Source: Amycolatopsis nigrescens CSC17Ta-90 (GTDB lineage Bacteria > Actinomycetota > Actinomycetes > Mycobacteriales > Pseudonocardiaceae). Taken from it: a DNA stretch of 64,000 nucleotides. Positions 41,232 through 50,580 of the stretch are shown one piece after another (position 1 is the stretch's first letter; every line of letters starts with the position of its first letter). The notes beneath the pieces are model-generated. The model saw only the letters and a list, made by a program, of their open reading frames with translations, did not search any database and was not told the origin of the DNA. The DNA lies in assembly GCF_000384315.1 (NCBI RefSeq), contig NZ_ARVW01000001.1:8787001-8851000 (forward strand). The letters run 5' to 3'. The translations under genes were made by a program, and so were the position numbers.

Positions 41232-42065
41232 TCATGTCCCGCGGGCGCGCCAGCGACCGAACCCGCCTTCGGTGTCGATGAGCTGACCGGTGATCCAGGA
41301 CGCCTCGTCGGTGACGAGCCAGGCGATCAGCCGTGCGGGATCATCCGGGACGCCGTAGCGACCGAACGGGAACATGGGCGCGACGGTCCGCCACATGTCG
41401 TCGGTGAGGTAGCCGGTGTCGACGGGACCGGGGTTGACGGTGTTGACCCGGATACCGCGGTCGGCGAGCTGATCGGCGATCGTGACGGTGACGCCGGCGA
41501 TGGCTGCCTTCGCGGCGGCGTAGGCGACTTCGCCGGGCATCGGTCCCTTGCCTTGGCCCGAGGTCAGGAACACGATCGATCCGAGCATGCCGTCTTCGTG
41601 GCAGGCGGCGAACGCCTGTGCCAGCAGGATCGAGGCTCGGGCATCGACGGCCCAGTGCCGATCCAGTTCGGTGGCTGTCAGTTCCCCGATGGCACCGTCG
41701 GAGCCGGTGAGCGCCTGGTTGCACACCAGCGCACCCACCTGCCCGAACTCGGCGACCGCTGCCTCGACGACCTGCTCGGGCGCACCGGGTTCGGTGAGGT
41801 CGGCATGGAGATCCGCGACGCGCGCGTCACCGACGAGGTGATCGCGGACGCCGTCGAGCACGGCCGAGAGGTCGTCACCTCCCCACTCCTGCTCCCGATC
41901 GTGCGGTACGAAGTGGTGGCAGAACACGCTCGCCCCATAGGCGGCCAGCCGGCACGCTGCGGCGAAACCGATCCCGGCCCGGCGACTCACGCCGGTCACC
42001 ACGACGGACTTGCCTCGTAGCGGCAGCGGATCGCGCGCCAACGCGTCCGAGACATCAGCAGGCAT
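41232..42065 (-). CDS. Short-chain dehydrogenase/reductase
   Basis: The 277-residue protein has the SDR cofactor motif VVVTGVSRRAGIGFAAA (about 21-37), an acidic loop after the second strand (ADLHADL), the CNQALTGSDG segment in place of NNAG, the catalytic Ser in VFLTSGQGKG and the YAAAK motif (about Tyr180, Lys184). The last third has VNTVNPGPVDTGYL and the C-terminal WITGQLIDTEGGF. The VSRRAGIG insertion between the glycines resembles FabI-like or 3-oxoacyl reductase relatives. The substrate is unknown. It stands alone and is convergent with groEL. Confidence 0.88.
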   Translation of the reverse strand: MPADVSDALARDPLPLRGKSVVVTGVSRRAGIGFAAACRLAAYGASVFCHHFVPHDREQEWGGDDLSAVLDGVRDHLVGDARVADLHADLTEPGAPEQVVEAAVAEFGQVGALVCNQALTGSDGAIGELTATELDRHWAVDARASILLAQAFAACHEDGMLGSIVFLTSGQGKGPMPGEVAYAAAKAAIAGVTVTIADQLADRGIRVNTVNPGPVDTGYLTDDMWRTVAPMFPFGRYGVPDDPARLIAWLVTDEASWITGQLIDTEGGFGRWRARGT

Positions 42066-42127
42066 GCGCTCCAGTAGAACAGACCTGCGGGCCCGTTTCG
42101 CCGTGCCGGCCTGGCGAGCTGATCGGG

Positions 42128-42865
42128 TCAGCTGCTGGTCAGGTCGCGCAGCAGGTGGGCCACGGCGATGTCACCGGTGATCGTCACCGCGTCCAGCGGA
42201 AGGCGGTTCCAAAGCACGAGATACAGGTCGGCCGCAGTGCCTTCGTAGACGCAGTCGGCCGCGCCCGCCTCGGTGCGTTCGGCGCGGGGCTGGCCGTCGG
42301 AAAGGTGCAGAGTCCAGGTCGCCTCCGGCACGTCAGTGGCACGAAAGCGCAAGGTTTTCGGGGATTCGACGCGGAGCACGCTGGCCGCGCCCGGGTAGAA
42401 GCCGGCGAGCAGTTCGTCGATACCGTCGGCCGCGAAGGCGGGCCGCAACGAGGAAAGCTGGCCACCGCGCGCGATCTCCGCGTCCACCCGGTGCACCGCG
42501 GTCTCGTGCGCCTGCCGGCGCGTCCAGAACGCCACCGGCGAGGAAGCGGGCAGGAACGTCCAGCAGGCCAGGTCCGGCGGCGCCGAACTCAGCGTTTCGA
42601 CCAGGCGGCCGTGCCCCTCCCGGAACCAGGGCACGAGCGCGTCATCGCTCAGTTCCGGTGCTTCGGGCAGTCCCACCGGCTGTTGCCCGCCCTCGGCCAC
42701 GAACGCGGTGGCCCAGCGGTGCACCGAGCCCAGATGTATGACGAGGTCCCGCATCAGCCACCCCGGGCAGGTGGCGACCGGGGCGGCCGCGTCTGCCCGT
42801 TCGGCGGCGGCCGCGAACAGCCGTCCCTCCTGTCCTACCGTTTCGACGAACTCGGCGATCCGCAC
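42128..42865 (-). CDS. Maleylpyruvate isomerase family (mycothiol-dependent, DinB-like) protein
   Basis: The protein is about 245 residues if it starts at the GTG at 42865; an ATG 33 bases upstream gives 256. It has the N-terminal DinB/mycothiol-binding helical bundle (PVATCPGWLMRDLVIHLGSVHRWAT with the CPGW..RDL..H pattern and a metal-binding His) and FWTRRQAHETAVHRVDAE. The C-terminal domain has the SCP-2/MDMPI pattern (WTLHLSDGQPRAE, LYLVLWNRLPLDAVTITGD). Family members are mycothiol-dependent enzymes of unknown substrate, consistent with an actinobacterium. It is downstream of, and on the same strand as, a membrane protein gene. Confidence 0.85.
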   Translation of the reverse strand: MRIAEFVETVGQEGRLFAAAAERADAAAPVATCPGWLMRDLVIHLGSVHRWATAFVAEGGQQPVGLPEAPELSDDALVPWFREGHGRLVETLSSAPPDLACWTFLPASSPVAFWTRRQAHETAVHRVDAEIARGGQLSSLRPAFAADGIDELLAGFYPGAASVLRVESPKTLRFRATDVPEATWTLHLSDGQPRAERTEAGAADCVYEGTAADLYLVLWNRLPLDAVTITGDIAVAHLLRDLTSS

Positions 42866-42931
42866 GCTTCGACTGTGCCAGCGGCGCGGCCGCCGCACCC
42901 GGTTTTGCGCTGAGAGCGATCAAAGTCCTTG

Positions 42932-43843
42932 TCAGAGCGGACGATCTGGCCGACGGGTGTCCCGTGCGACGCGGAAGTGCGCGTTGACCGCTGGCAGATA
43001 GGACAACGCCACCCCGAGCACCAGCGCGGCCAGTTGCACGCCGCCGAGCACCGCGTAGGTGACGGCCAGGTCGTCGGAGTTGTCCGGGTCGAGCGCGTCG
43101 AGGATCACGAACACCTCGACCACCGCGCACAGCGAACCGAGCACGGTCAGCGTGACCCTCGCCCACTGCCTGCCGAACCGGAACCAGCGCACCAGCGCGG
43201 CCCAGGCCGGAACCAGGCACAGCACCAAGCTGGTCTGCAACGCGGTGACCGTATCCCCGCCGGTGACCCAATCCTCCCAGCCACGGCCGTCGCTGGGCAG
43301 GTTGTGCACGAACCCGACCGCCAACTGGCCGGCGACCGCGGCGATCCCGGCGGCCCACACCCAGCCGGGCAGGCCCGCCGCTCCGGCCCGCGGCGCGTCC
43401 ACGTCGTACCCGGCGAAATACGCACGGGCGGACCGCGTGTAGGCCGCGACTCCGGCCACCACCACGCAGATCGCGCGCGCCACCTCCAGCAGCGCAGCGA
43501 TCGGGACCACGGCCGAGGTCGTGACCTCGCCGGACAGGATGGTCAGGTCGACGACCAGCGCCCACACGAAGTACACCGCGAGGCCGGTGAGCAGCAGCCT
43601 GGCCGCCGGCCTGCCCCTGCCGAACTGAAAGATCGTCCATCCGATCCCGGCCAGCATGAGGACAAGGCCGGGCACCGAGCCACCCACGTCGGCGGACCGG
43701 CCGTTGTCCCCGGCCACCGTGAGGCTCAGCAGGGCGATCAGCACGGTCAGTGTGGCGGCGGCGACCCACAACCCGAACGCGGAGCGGACCGGGCCTGGCT
43801 CCTCGTCATCGTCAAGGTGCGCCGAGCGCTGCAGTTCGGTCAT
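42932..43843 (-). CDS. Polytopic membrane protein of unknown function
   Basis: The 303-residue protein has seven or eight hydrophobic helices (about 25-45, 55-72, 82-105, 112-132, 160-178, 200-222, 231-250, 260-285) and an acidic N-terminus. The regions between helices contain no catalytic motif I recognise; one loop reads VHNLPSDGRGWEDWVTGGD. It has some similarity in layout to small actinobacterial permease-like proteins, but no function is assigned. Its promoter lies in the repeat-rich divergent space at 43844-44052. Confidence 0.7.
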   Translation of the reverse strand: MTELQRSAHLDDDEEPGPVRSAFGLWVAAATLTVLIALLSLTVAGDNGRSADVGGSVPGLVLMLAGIGWTIFQFGRGRPAARLLLTGLAVYFVWALVVDLTILSGEVTTSAVVPIAALLEVARAICVVVAGVAAYTRSARAYFAGYDVDAPRAGAAGLPGWVWAAGIAAVAGQLAVGFVHNLPSDGRGWEDWVTGGDTVTALQTSLVLCLVPAWAALVRWFRFGRQWARVTLTVLGSLCAVVEVFVILDALDPDNSDDLAVTYAVLGGVQLAALVLGVALSYLPAVNAHFRVARDTRRPDRPL

Positions 43844-43879
43844 GCCGGGAGGCTAAGTCCGCCCGTCAGGGAGGGGTCC

Positions 43880-44020
43880 CGAATGGCGAACTCGCCGTGC
43901 ACCAACGTTCGACTCGCCCAGGCCGAACGTGGGACTCGCCAAGGCGGGCCGCGCGCACCCGCGAGTCCCACGTTCGCGCACCGCGAGTCCCGCGTTGGCG
44001 TGGGGCGAGTTCTACGTTCG
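43880..44020. repeat. Six-copy 17-bp intergenic repeat array
   Basis: Variants of CGAACGTGGGACTCGCC occur at 43880-43896, 43902-43918 and 43924-43940. The inverted form CGCGAGTCCCACGTTCG and variants occur at 43960-43976, 43982-43998 and 44004-44020. Three direct copies are thus followed by three inverted copies, able to fold into long hairpins. Spacers are 5-22 bp and not CRISPR-like. The array fills the space between two divergent genes. Confidence 0.75.
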
Positions 44021-44052
44021 CGACTGAGCACTTTCCGGGCTACTTTCTTCCT

Positions 44053-44979
44053 ATGGCCAAAGATTCCGCGGTGGAGCTCGAGGTCGGCGAGCGCACGGTG
44101 CGCGTGTCCAGTCCGGACCGGGTCTACTTCCCGGCCCGCGGCGAGACCAAACTCGACCTCGTCCGGTACTACCTGTCGGTCGGCGACGGCATCGTGCGCG
44201 CGCTGCGCGAGCGGCCGTGCATGATGCACCGCTTCCCCACCGGGGTGAGCGGCGAGAAGGTGCACCAGAAGCGCGTGCCGGGCGGGGCGCCGCCCTGGCT
44301 GGAAACCGTCCGGGTGGACTTCCCGTCCGGTCGCAGCGCCGACGAGCTGTGCGTCACCGAGCCGGCCGCGGTCGCATGGGCGGTGCAGATGTCCACCGTG
44401 GAGTTCCATCCGTGGAACTCCCGGCGCTCCGACACCGAACGCCCGGACGAGTGGCGGATCGACCTGGACCCGATGCCCGAATGCGGGTTCGACAAGGTGC
44501 GCCGGGCCGCCCACCTCGTGCACGAAGTGCTCGACGAGCTGGGCGCGGTCGGCTGGCCGAAGACCTCCGGCGGCGACGGCCTGCACGTCTACGTCCGGAT
44601 CGAGCCGCGGTGGGGCTTCGCCGAGGTCCGCCGCGCCGCGCTGGCCTTCGCCAGGGAGGTCGAGCGCCGCGCACCGAAGGACATCACGACCACCTGGTGG
44701 CGCAAGGACCGGGACCCGACGACGCTGTTCGTCGACTACAACCAGAACGCCAGGGACCACACCATCGCCAGCGCCTACTCGGTGCGCGGGGTGCCGGAGG
44801 CGACCGTTTCCACCCCGATCACCTGGGCCGAGGTCGACGACGTCGAACCCCGCGAGTGCACCATCGCCACCGTGCCGGCCCGCTTCGCCGAACTGGGCGA
44901 CCTGCACGAAGGCATCGACGACGCGGTGTACTCCTTGGACACCCTGCTGGAGTGGGCGGACCGCGACGGCCTCGACTGA
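44053..44979 (+). CDS. Stand-alone LigD-type polymerase/primase domain protein
   Basis: The 308-residue protein has the archaeo-eukaryotic primase fold of LigD polymerase domains: SSPDRVYFPARGETKLDLVRYYL, the metal-binding pair in WRIDLDPM (DxD), KTSGGDGLHVYV (phosphate-binding) and FVDYNQNARDHTIASAYSVRG. No ligase or nuclease domain is fused and none is adjacent. Such stand-alone copies (PolD-type) take part in non-homologous end joining or gap filling in mycobacteria. The start is the ATG at 44053; an upstream extension would run through the repeat array. Its end is 5 bp from the convergent transporter gene. Confidence 0.9.
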   Translation: MAKDSAVELEVGERTVRVSSPDRVYFPARGETKLDLVRYYLSVGDGIVRALRERPCMMHRFPTGVSGEKVHQKRVPGGAPPWLETVRVDFPSGRSADELCVTEPAAVAWAVQMSTVEFHPWNSRRSDTERPDEWRIDLDPMPECGFDKVRRAAHLVHEVLDELGAVGWPKTSGGDGLHVYVRIEPRWGFAEVRRAALAFAREVERRAPKDITTTWWRKDRDPTTLFVDYNQNARDHTIASAYSVRGVPEATVSTPITWAEVDDVEPRECTIATVPARFAELGDLHEGIDDAVYSLDTLLEWADRDGLD

Positions 44980-44984
44980 GCCAG

Positions 44985-46235
44985 CTAGCGAGCGGCCAGC
45001 CCTGCCCGCCGCTTGGTCCAGATGTCGTAGGCCACGGCCGCCAGCAGCACCAGGCCCTTGACCAGCATCACCTGCTCGCTCAGTGCCCCGATCAGCGACA
45101 TCCCGTTGTTGATCACCGCCATGATCAGCCCGCCGGTGATCGCGCCGACGACCTTGCCCACGCCGCCCTGCACCGCCGCTCCCCCGATGAACGCGGCCGC
45201 GATGGCGTCCAGCTCGAAGTTGGTGCCCGCGGTCGGCCCGGCCTGGTTGAGCCGCCCGGCGAAGATGATCCCGGCGAGCGCGGAGAGCACGCCCATGTTG
45301 ACGAAGATCCAGAACGTCACCGACTTGACCTTGACCCCGGACAGCGTCGCCGCCTGGAGGTTCCCGCCAACCGCGTAGATGTGCCTGCCGAAGACCGCCC
45401 GCGTGGTCACCAGCGAGTAGGCGAGCACCAGCGCGGTGAGCAGGACCAGCACCCAGGGCAGGTTCCGGAACCGCGCCAGCTGCACGACCACGGCCAGCAC
45501 GATCACCCCGGCGCCGCCGATCTTGAGCAGGAACACCGGCATCGGGTCGACCACCTGGTGGTAGCTCAGCCGTGCCGAGCGCTTGCGCCACTGGCTGCCG
45601 GCCAGCCAGGCCACCGCCGCGCAGCCGACCAGCAGGGTGAGCAGGTCGGCGCCGCCGAGCGGGCCGAGGCCGATGTTGCCGAGATAGCCTTCGACGAACC
45701 CGTTCGACAGGGTCCGGATCGCGTCCGGGAACGGGCCGATGCCCTGGTTTCCCAGCACGGTCAGGGTCAGCGCGCGGAAGGCGAGCATGCCGGCCAGCGT
45801 CACGATGAACGCCGGGATGCCGAAGTACGCCACCCAGTAGCCCTGCCAGGCCCCGATGGCCGCGCCCACCGCCAGCGTGATCAGCAACGCCAGCGGCCAC
45901 GGCAGGCCGAAGTCCACCGTCAGCACCGCGGAGACGGCCCCGGTCATCGCCACCACCGAGCCGACGGACAGGTCGATGTGCCCGGCGATGATCACCAGGA
46001 TCATGCCGATCGCGAGGATCAGCACGTAGGAGTTCTGCACGATGATGTTCGAGATGTTCTGCGGTTCCAGCAGCGCGCCGCCGGTGAGCACCTCGAACAG
46101 CACGACGATCAGGGCGAACGCGACGTAGATCCCGCTCTGCCTCGGGTTGAAGGACAGCCGCCGAGCCGGCTCGGTCGCCTCCCCCGCCGCGGGCGAGGTG
46201 GCCGGCGCGCCGGTGTCCGTGGGTGCGGTGGACAT
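44985..46235 (-). CDS. mmsB: Multiple-monosaccharide ABC transporter permease
   Basis: The 416-residue membrane protein is a sugar permease of the AraH/XylH/GguB class: SNIIVQNSYVLILAIGMILVIIAGHIDLSVGSVVAMTG, ALTLTVLGNQGIGP, RHIYAVGGNLQAATLSGVKVK and the C-terminal QVMLVKGLVLLAAVAYD. The length (about 400) and the long central loop are typical of MmsB/GguB rather than RbsC. It is the last gene of the arabinose operon, 6 bp after the ATPase gene, and forms the membrane channel for the ChvE-type binding protein. Confidence 0.92.
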   Translation of the reverse strand: MSTAPTDTGAPATSPAAGEATEPARRLSFNPRQSGIYVAFALIVVLFEVLTGGALLEPQNISNIIVQNSYVLILAIGMILVIIAGHIDLSVGSVVAMTGAVSAVLTVDFGLPWPLALLITLAVGAAIGAWQGYWVAYFGIPAFIVTLAGMLAFRALTLTVLGNQGIGPFPDAIRTLSNGFVEGYLGNIGLGPLGGADLLTLLVGCAAVAWLAGSQWRKRSARLSYHQVVDPMPVFLLKIGGAGVIVLAVVVQLARFRNLPWVLVLLTALVLAYSLVTTRAVFGRHIYAVGGNLQAATLSGVKVKSVTFWIFVNMGVLSALAGIIFAGRLNQAGPTAGTNFELDAIAAAFIGGAAVQGGVGKVVGAITGGLIMAVINNGMSLIGALSEQVMLVKGLVLLAAVAYDIWTKRRAGLAAR

Positions 46236-46241
46236 GGTGCG

Positions 46242-47771
46242 TTACTCCTGTTCCTTCGTCATGCAGTGCATGAGCCGTTCCTGGGTGGCCTCCGCGCGAT
46301 CGAGCTCACCGGTGATCCGGCCGCCGGAAAGGGCGTAGATGCGGTCGCACAGGCCGAGCAGCTCGGGCAGCTCCGAGGAGATGACGAGCACCGCCTTGCC
46401 CTCGTCCGCCAGCCGGTTGATGATCGAGTAGATCTCGTACTTCGCGCCCACGTCGATGCCGCGGGTTGGCTCGTCCAGGATCAGCACGTCCGGATTGGTG
46501 AAGATCCACTTCGACAGCACGACCTTCTGCTGGTTCCCGCCGCTGAGCTTGCCGGTCACGCTGGACACGCTGGGCGCCTTGATGTTCATCCGCTGCCGGA
46601 ACCCGTCGGCGACGCGGTACTCCTCGTGCTCGTGCACCCAGCCCCGGCGGGCCAGCTTGCGCAGGCCGGCCGCGGAAACGTTGCGCTTGATGTCCTCGAT
46701 CAGGTTGAGCCCGTAGCGCTTGCGGTCCTCGGTGGCGTACGCGATCCCGTGCCCGATCGCCTCGCCCACCGTCCGCGCCCGGATCTCCTTGCCGTCCTTG
46801 AAGATCCGGCCGGAGATGTCCTTGCCGTAGGACCGGCCGAACACGCTCATCGCCAGCTCGGTCCGGCCGGCGCCCATCAGCCCGGCGAGACCGACGATCT
46901 CACCGCGCCGCAGGCTGAGGTGCGCGCCGTCCACCACCACCCGCCCGTGCCGGGTGGGGCTGTGCACGGTCCAGTCCTCGATCCGCAGCACCTCTTCGCC
47001 GATCTTCGGCTCGTGCGGCGGGAACCGGTGCTCCAGGTCCCTGCCGACCATGCCGGAGATGATGCGGTCCTCGGTCACCCCGCCCACCGTCAGGTCCAGC
47101 GTCTCGATGGTCCGGCCGTCGCGCAGGATGGTGAGCGAGTCCGCGACCGCGGCCACCTCGTTCAGCTTGTGCGAGATGATCACCGAGGTGACCCCGTCGT
47201 CGCGCAGGCCGCGCAGCAGGTCGAGCAGGTGCGCCGAGTCCTCGTCGTTGAGCGCGGCGGTCGGCTCGTCCAGTATCAGCAGACTGACCTCTTTGGACAG
47301 TGCCTTGGCGATCTCGACGAGCTGCTGCTTGCCGACGCCGAGCTCGAGCACCTGCGTGACCGGGTTCGCGTCCAGGCCGACCCGGCGGAGCAGCCCGGCC
47401 GCCTCGTGGTTGGTGCGGTCCCAGTCCACCAGCCCGCGGGCGGCCCGCTCGTTGCCGAGGAAGATGTTCTCCGCGATGGACAGCTGCTCGCACAGCGCCA
47501 GCTCCTGGTGGATGATCACGATGCCGCGTCGCTCGCTGTCCCGGATCGTGCCGAACTCGCACGCCTCGCCGTCGACGAAGATCTCCCCGTCGTAGCTGCC
47601 GTGCGGGTGGACCCCGGACAGCACCTTCATCAGGGTCGACTTGCCCGCGCCGTTCTCCCCGCAGATGGCGTGGATCTCGCCGCGCCGCACCGAAAGGTTG
47701 ACGTCCTGCAGGGCCCTGACCCCGGGGAAGGTCTTGGTGATCCCCCGCATGCGCAGGATGGCATCGGTCAC
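46242..47771 (-). CDS. mmsA: Multiple-monosaccharide ABC transporter ATPase
   Basis: The 509-residue protein starts at GTG and has two ATP-binding cassettes. Walker [12 protein letters not shown] is near residues 34-44, the first signature [15 protein letters not shown] is atypical (LGVG), [11 protein letters not shown] follows, and the second cassette has [14 protein letters not shown] and [10 protein letters not shown]. This is the fused sugar ATPase arrangement (AraG/XylG/GguA), in which usually one site is impaired. It overlaps the binding-protein gene by 4 bp (GTGA), so the two are translationally coupled. Confidence 0.93.
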   Translation of the reverse strand: MTDAILRMRGITKTFPGVRALQDVNLSVRRGEIHAICGENGAGKSTLMKVLSGVHPHGSYDGEIFVDGEACEFGTIRDSERRGIVIIHQELALCEQLSIAENIFLGNERAARGLVDWDRTNHEAAGLLRRVGLDANPVTQVLELGVGKQQLVEIAKALSKEVSLLILDEPTAALNDEDSAHLLDLLRGLRDDGVTSVIISHKLNEVAAVADSLTILRDGRTIETLDLTVGGVTEDRIISGMVGRDLEHRFPPHEPKIGEEVLRIEDWTVHSPTRHGRVVVDGAHLSLRRGEIVGLAGLMGAGRTELAMSVFGRSYGKDISGRIFKDGKEIRARTVGEAIGHGIAYATEDRKRYGLNLIEDIKRNVSAAGLRKLARRGWVHEHEEYRVADGFRQRMNIKAPSVSSVTGKLSGGNQQKVVLSKWIFTNPDVLILDEPTRGIDVGAKYEIYSIINRLADEGKAVLVISSELPELLGLCDRIYALSGGRITGELDRAEATQERLMHCMTKEQE

Positions 47772-48889
47772 TTCAGCTGCTCCGGGGTGTAGTAGCCGGT
47801 GTCCAGCAGTTCTTTCTGGTAGTTGTCCTTGCCCACGATGACCGGCTGGAGCAGGTAGGACGGCACGACCTTCTCGCCGTTGTCGTAGTCCGTGGTGTTG
47901 TTGACCTCCGGCTGCGCGCCGCGCAGCGCCGCGTCGGCCATCTTGACCGTGACGGCCGCGAGCTGCCGGGTGTCCTTGTGCACGGTGGAGTACTGCTCGC
48001 CGGCGATGATGGACTTCACCGAGGCGACCTCCGCGTCCTGCCCGGTGACCACCGGGTACGGCTCGGCGACCCCGTAGCCGTTGCTCTTCAACGCCGACAG
48101 GATGCCGATCGACAGGCCGTCGTAGGGCGAAAGGACACCCTGGACCTTCGCGCCGCCGTAGGTCTTGGTGAGCAGGTCCTCCATCCGCCGCTGCGCGGTC
48201 GCCGGGTCCCAGCGCAGGATCGCAACCGTGCCGAAGTCCAGCTGGCCGCTCCGGACCACCAGCTTGCCGCTGTCCAGGTACGGCTTGAGCACGGACATCG
48301 CGCCGTTGAAGACGTAGGGGGCGTTGTTGTCGTCGGGAGAACCGGCGAACAGCTCGATGTTGAACGGCCCCTGCGCGTCACCGTCGGTGCCGTCCGCCTT
48401 CTTCAGCCCCAGCCCGGTCAGCAGCGAGGTCGCCTGCTGCACACCGACCTTGAAGTTGTCGAAGGTGGCGTAGTAACCGACGTTCGGGCTGTTGCGGATG
48501 AGCCGGTCGTAGGCGATCACCGGGATCTTGCGGTCCGCCGCCTCCTGCAGCTGGGTGGTGAGCGCGGTGCCGTCGATGGAGGCGACCACCAACAGCTTGG
48601 CGCCCTTGGTGATCTGGTTCTCGATCTGGTTCACCTGGGTGGGGATGTCGTTCTCGGCGTACTGCAGGTCGACCTGGTAGCCGAGTTGCTCCAGCGCCGC
48701 CTTGATGTTGTTGCCGTCGTGGATCCACCGTTCGGAGGACTTCGTCGGCATGGTGACCCCGACCATGCCGCCCGCGTTGTCCCCCGGCTCGGCGGCCTGC
48801 TCACTGGTCTTGGTGCTCGAACCGCACGCGGTCATCGCCGCGCCCAGCGCGACTATCCCGGCCGCCGCGGCCAGTCTGCTGAACCTCAT
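47768..48889 (-). CDS. chvE: Sugar-binding lipoprotein, ChvE-like
   Basis: The 373-residue protein has a lipoprotein signal ([25 protein letters not shown], lipid-modified Cys22). The periplasmic-binding-protein I fold follows: [70 protein letters not shown], and [17 protein letters not shown]. This is the ChvE/MmsA-system binding protein for arabinose, galactose or xylose. GGAG lies upstream of the ATG at 48889. A short possible leader frame (48886-49023) overlaps its start. Confidence 0.92.
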   Translation of the reverse strand: MRFSRLAAAAGIVALGAAMTACGSSTKTSEQAAEPGDNAGGMVGVTMPTKSSERWIHDGNNIKAALEQLGYQVDLQYAENDIPTQVNQIENQITKGAKLLVVASIDGTALTTQLQEAADRKIPVIAYDRLIRNSPNVGYYATFDNFKVGVQQATSLLTGLGLKKADGTDGDAQGPFNIELFAGSPDDNNAPYVFNGAMSVLKPYLDSGKLVVRSGQLDFGTVAILRWDPATAQRRMEDLLTKTYGGAKVQGVLSPYDGLSIGILSALKSNGYGVAEPYPVVTGQDAEVASVKSIIAGEQYSTVHKDTRQLAAVTVKMADAALRGAQPEVNNTTDYDNGEKVVPSYLLQPVIVGKDNYQKELLDTGYYTPEQLK

Positions 48890-49023
48890 TGTTCACACTC
48901 CTTGTCTGATTTAAAAGTCGGGTTGTTCATGCCATGCCCGCACGCAGATCCCGCACTCACCCGCAGTCGGCGGCCACGAGCCCCCCTTCGCAAGCTCAGG
49001 GCGGCCCCCGTCCACCGACTCAT
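48886..49023 (-). CDS. Possible 45-residue leader peptide upstream of chvE
   Basis: A short frame ([20 protein letters not shown]...) starts at the ATG at 49023 behind a strong site AAGGAGGCTTGTTC and ends in an ATGA overlap with the chvE start. Its codon use is less GC3-biased than its neighbours (codons such as aaa, tca, gaa, caa, ttt near the end), and it contains many Arg residues. The ribosome site matches a copy before chvE, so the frame may be a by-product of a duplication. No homology is recognised. Confidence 0.25.
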   Translation of the reverse strand: MSRWTGAALSLRRGARGRRLRVSAGSACGHGMNNPTFKSDKECEQ

Positions 49024-49043
49024 GAACAAGCCTCCTTGTCTGA
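48898..49043. repeat. Direct repeat bracketing a palindromic intergenic segment
   Basis: CTCCTTGTCTGA occurs at 48898-48909 and again at 49032-49043. Between them lies an inverted pair TTGTTCATG (48923-48931) / CATGAACAA (49021-49029). On the transcribed strand each repeat is an AAGGAG ribosome site, one before chvE and one before the small frame. This looks like a duplicated segment or a small inserted element. Confidence 0.45.
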
Positions 49044-49052
49044 AAAGGACGG

Positions 49053-50558
49053 TCAGAAACCCTGTGCCAGCCGGTAGTACGCCTGGTTCCAGCGCATCCG
49101 GTCGGCGAACGCGTCCGCGGTGGTGGCGGCGTCGATGACCAGCAGCTCGACGTCGAGCATCCGGGCGAAGTCCCGAATGGTCTCGGTGCCGACGGCCTGG
49201 CTGAGCACCGTGTGGTGCGGCGCGCCGGCGGTGATCCAGGCTTCCGCGGACGCCCCGAGCGACGGCGCCGGCTTCCACACCGACCTGGCCACCGGCAGGC
49301 CGGGCAGCGGCTCGTCCGGCGGAACCACCTCGATCTCGTTGGCCACGAACCGGAACCGGTCACCGAGGTCGGCAAGGCCGAGCACCACCCCGGCGCCCGG
49401 TGTGGTGTCGAAGACCAGCCGGACCGGGTCCTCCCGGCCGCCGATGCCCAGCGGGTGGATCTCGCACGACGGCCGTGCCGAGGCGATGCTCGGGCAGACC
49501 TCCAGCATGTGCGCGCCGAGGATCTTGGGCTCACCGGGACCGAAGTGGTAGGTGTAGTCCTCCATGAACGAGGTGCCGCGGCCGGTCCCCCGCCCCATCG
49601 CCTTCGTCGCGGCGAGCAGTGCGGAGGTCTTCCAGTCCCCCTCGCCGCCGAACCCGTAGCCGTCCGCCATCAGCCGCTGCACGGCGAGTCCTGGCAGCTG
49701 GCGCAGCCCGCCGAGGTCCTCGAAGTTCGTGGTGAAGGCGCCGAACCCGCCGTCGGTGAGGAACCGCCGGAGCCCGAGTTCGATCCGCGCGGCGTAGCGC
49801 AACGACTCGTGCCGCGCACCGCCGCCGGCCAGTTCCGGCGCCAGCAGGTAGCGGTCCGCGTACTCGGCGACCAGTGCGTCGATTTCCTTGTCCGCCGCGG
49901 CGTCCACCAGCGCGACCAGATCGTTCACCCCGTAGGTGTTCACCGAGACGCCGAACTTCAGCTCGGCCTCGACCTTGTCCCCCTCGGTGACCGCGACGTC
50001 GCGCATGTTGTCCCCGAACCGGGCCAGGCGCAGCGAACCAAGGTGTGCCTTGCCGGTGGCGGCACGGGCCCAGTCGTCGATCCTGGCCACCACGGACGGA
50101 TCCGCCGCGTGCCCGGCGACGGTCTTGCGGGGCACGCCGAGCCTGGTCTGGATGTGGCCGAACTCGCGGTCCCCGTGCGCGGCCTGGTTGAGGTTCATGA
50201 AGTCCATGTCGATGGACTGCCACGGCAGCGACTCGTTGAGCTGGGTGTGCAGGTGCAGCAACGGTTTGCGCAGCACGTCCAGACCGGTGATCCACATCTT
50301 CGCCGGGGAGAAGGTGTGCATCCACGCGATGACCCCGACACAGCGCGGGTCGGCGTTGGCGTCGAGCATCACCCCGCGGATCGCGGCGGGCTCGGTCAGC
50401 ACCGGTTTGGCGACGATCTCGGCGGAGAGCCGCCCGGAACCGGCGAGCATCCGCTGGATCTGCCGGGACTGGTCCGCCACCTGGGCGAGCGTCTCCTGCC
50501 CGTACAGCGACTGGCTGCCGGTGAGGAACCAGAGCTGAGGTTGTGCTGCCGAAAACAT
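49053..50558 (-). CDS. araA: L-arabinose isomerase
   Basis: The 501-residue protein matches AraA end to end: [114 protein letters not shown] (metal ligands Glu/His), and the C-terminal [10 protein letters not shown]. It converts L-arabinose to L-ribulose. AGGAGG precedes the ATG. It lies third in araB-araD-araA and precedes the transporter genes. Confidence 0.96.
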   Translation of the reverse strand: MFSAAQPQLWFLTGSQSLYGQETLAQVADQSRQIQRMLAGSGRLSAEIVAKPVLTEPAAIRGVMLDANADPRCVGVIAWMHTFSPAKMWITGLDVLRKPLLHLHTQLNESLPWQSIDMDFMNLNQAAHGDREFGHIQTRLGVPRKTVAGHAADPSVVARIDDWARAATGKAHLGSLRLARFGDNMRDVAVTEGDKVEAELKFGVSVNTYGVNDLVALVDAAADKEIDALVAEYADRYLLAPELAGGGARHESLRYAARIELGLRRFLTDGGFGAFTTNFEDLGGLRQLPGLAVQRLMADGYGFGGEGDWKTSALLAATKAMGRGTGRGTSFMEDYTYHFGPGEPKILGAHMLEVCPSIASARPSCEIHPLGIGGREDPVRLVFDTTPGAGVVLGLADLGDRFRFVANEIEVVPPDEPLPGLPVARSVWKPAPSLGASAEAWITAGAPHHTVLSQAVGTETIRDFARMLDVELLVIDAATTADAFADRMRWNQAYYRLAQGF

Positions 50559-50580
50559 GGTCCTCCTGGGGCCGGACGGG

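Noticed and set aside
43880..44020. CRISPR array
   Set aside because: The repeat copies are in both orientations, vary in sequence, and have spacers of only 5-22 bp. No cas genes are present.
44217..47792. Very long plus-strand frame (1191 codons) opposite the sugar transporter genes
   Set aside because: It mirrors the high-GC codon pattern of the real minus-strand genes, overlaps the LigD-type gene, and shows Arg/Gly/His/Gln-rich low-complexity translation without any domain.
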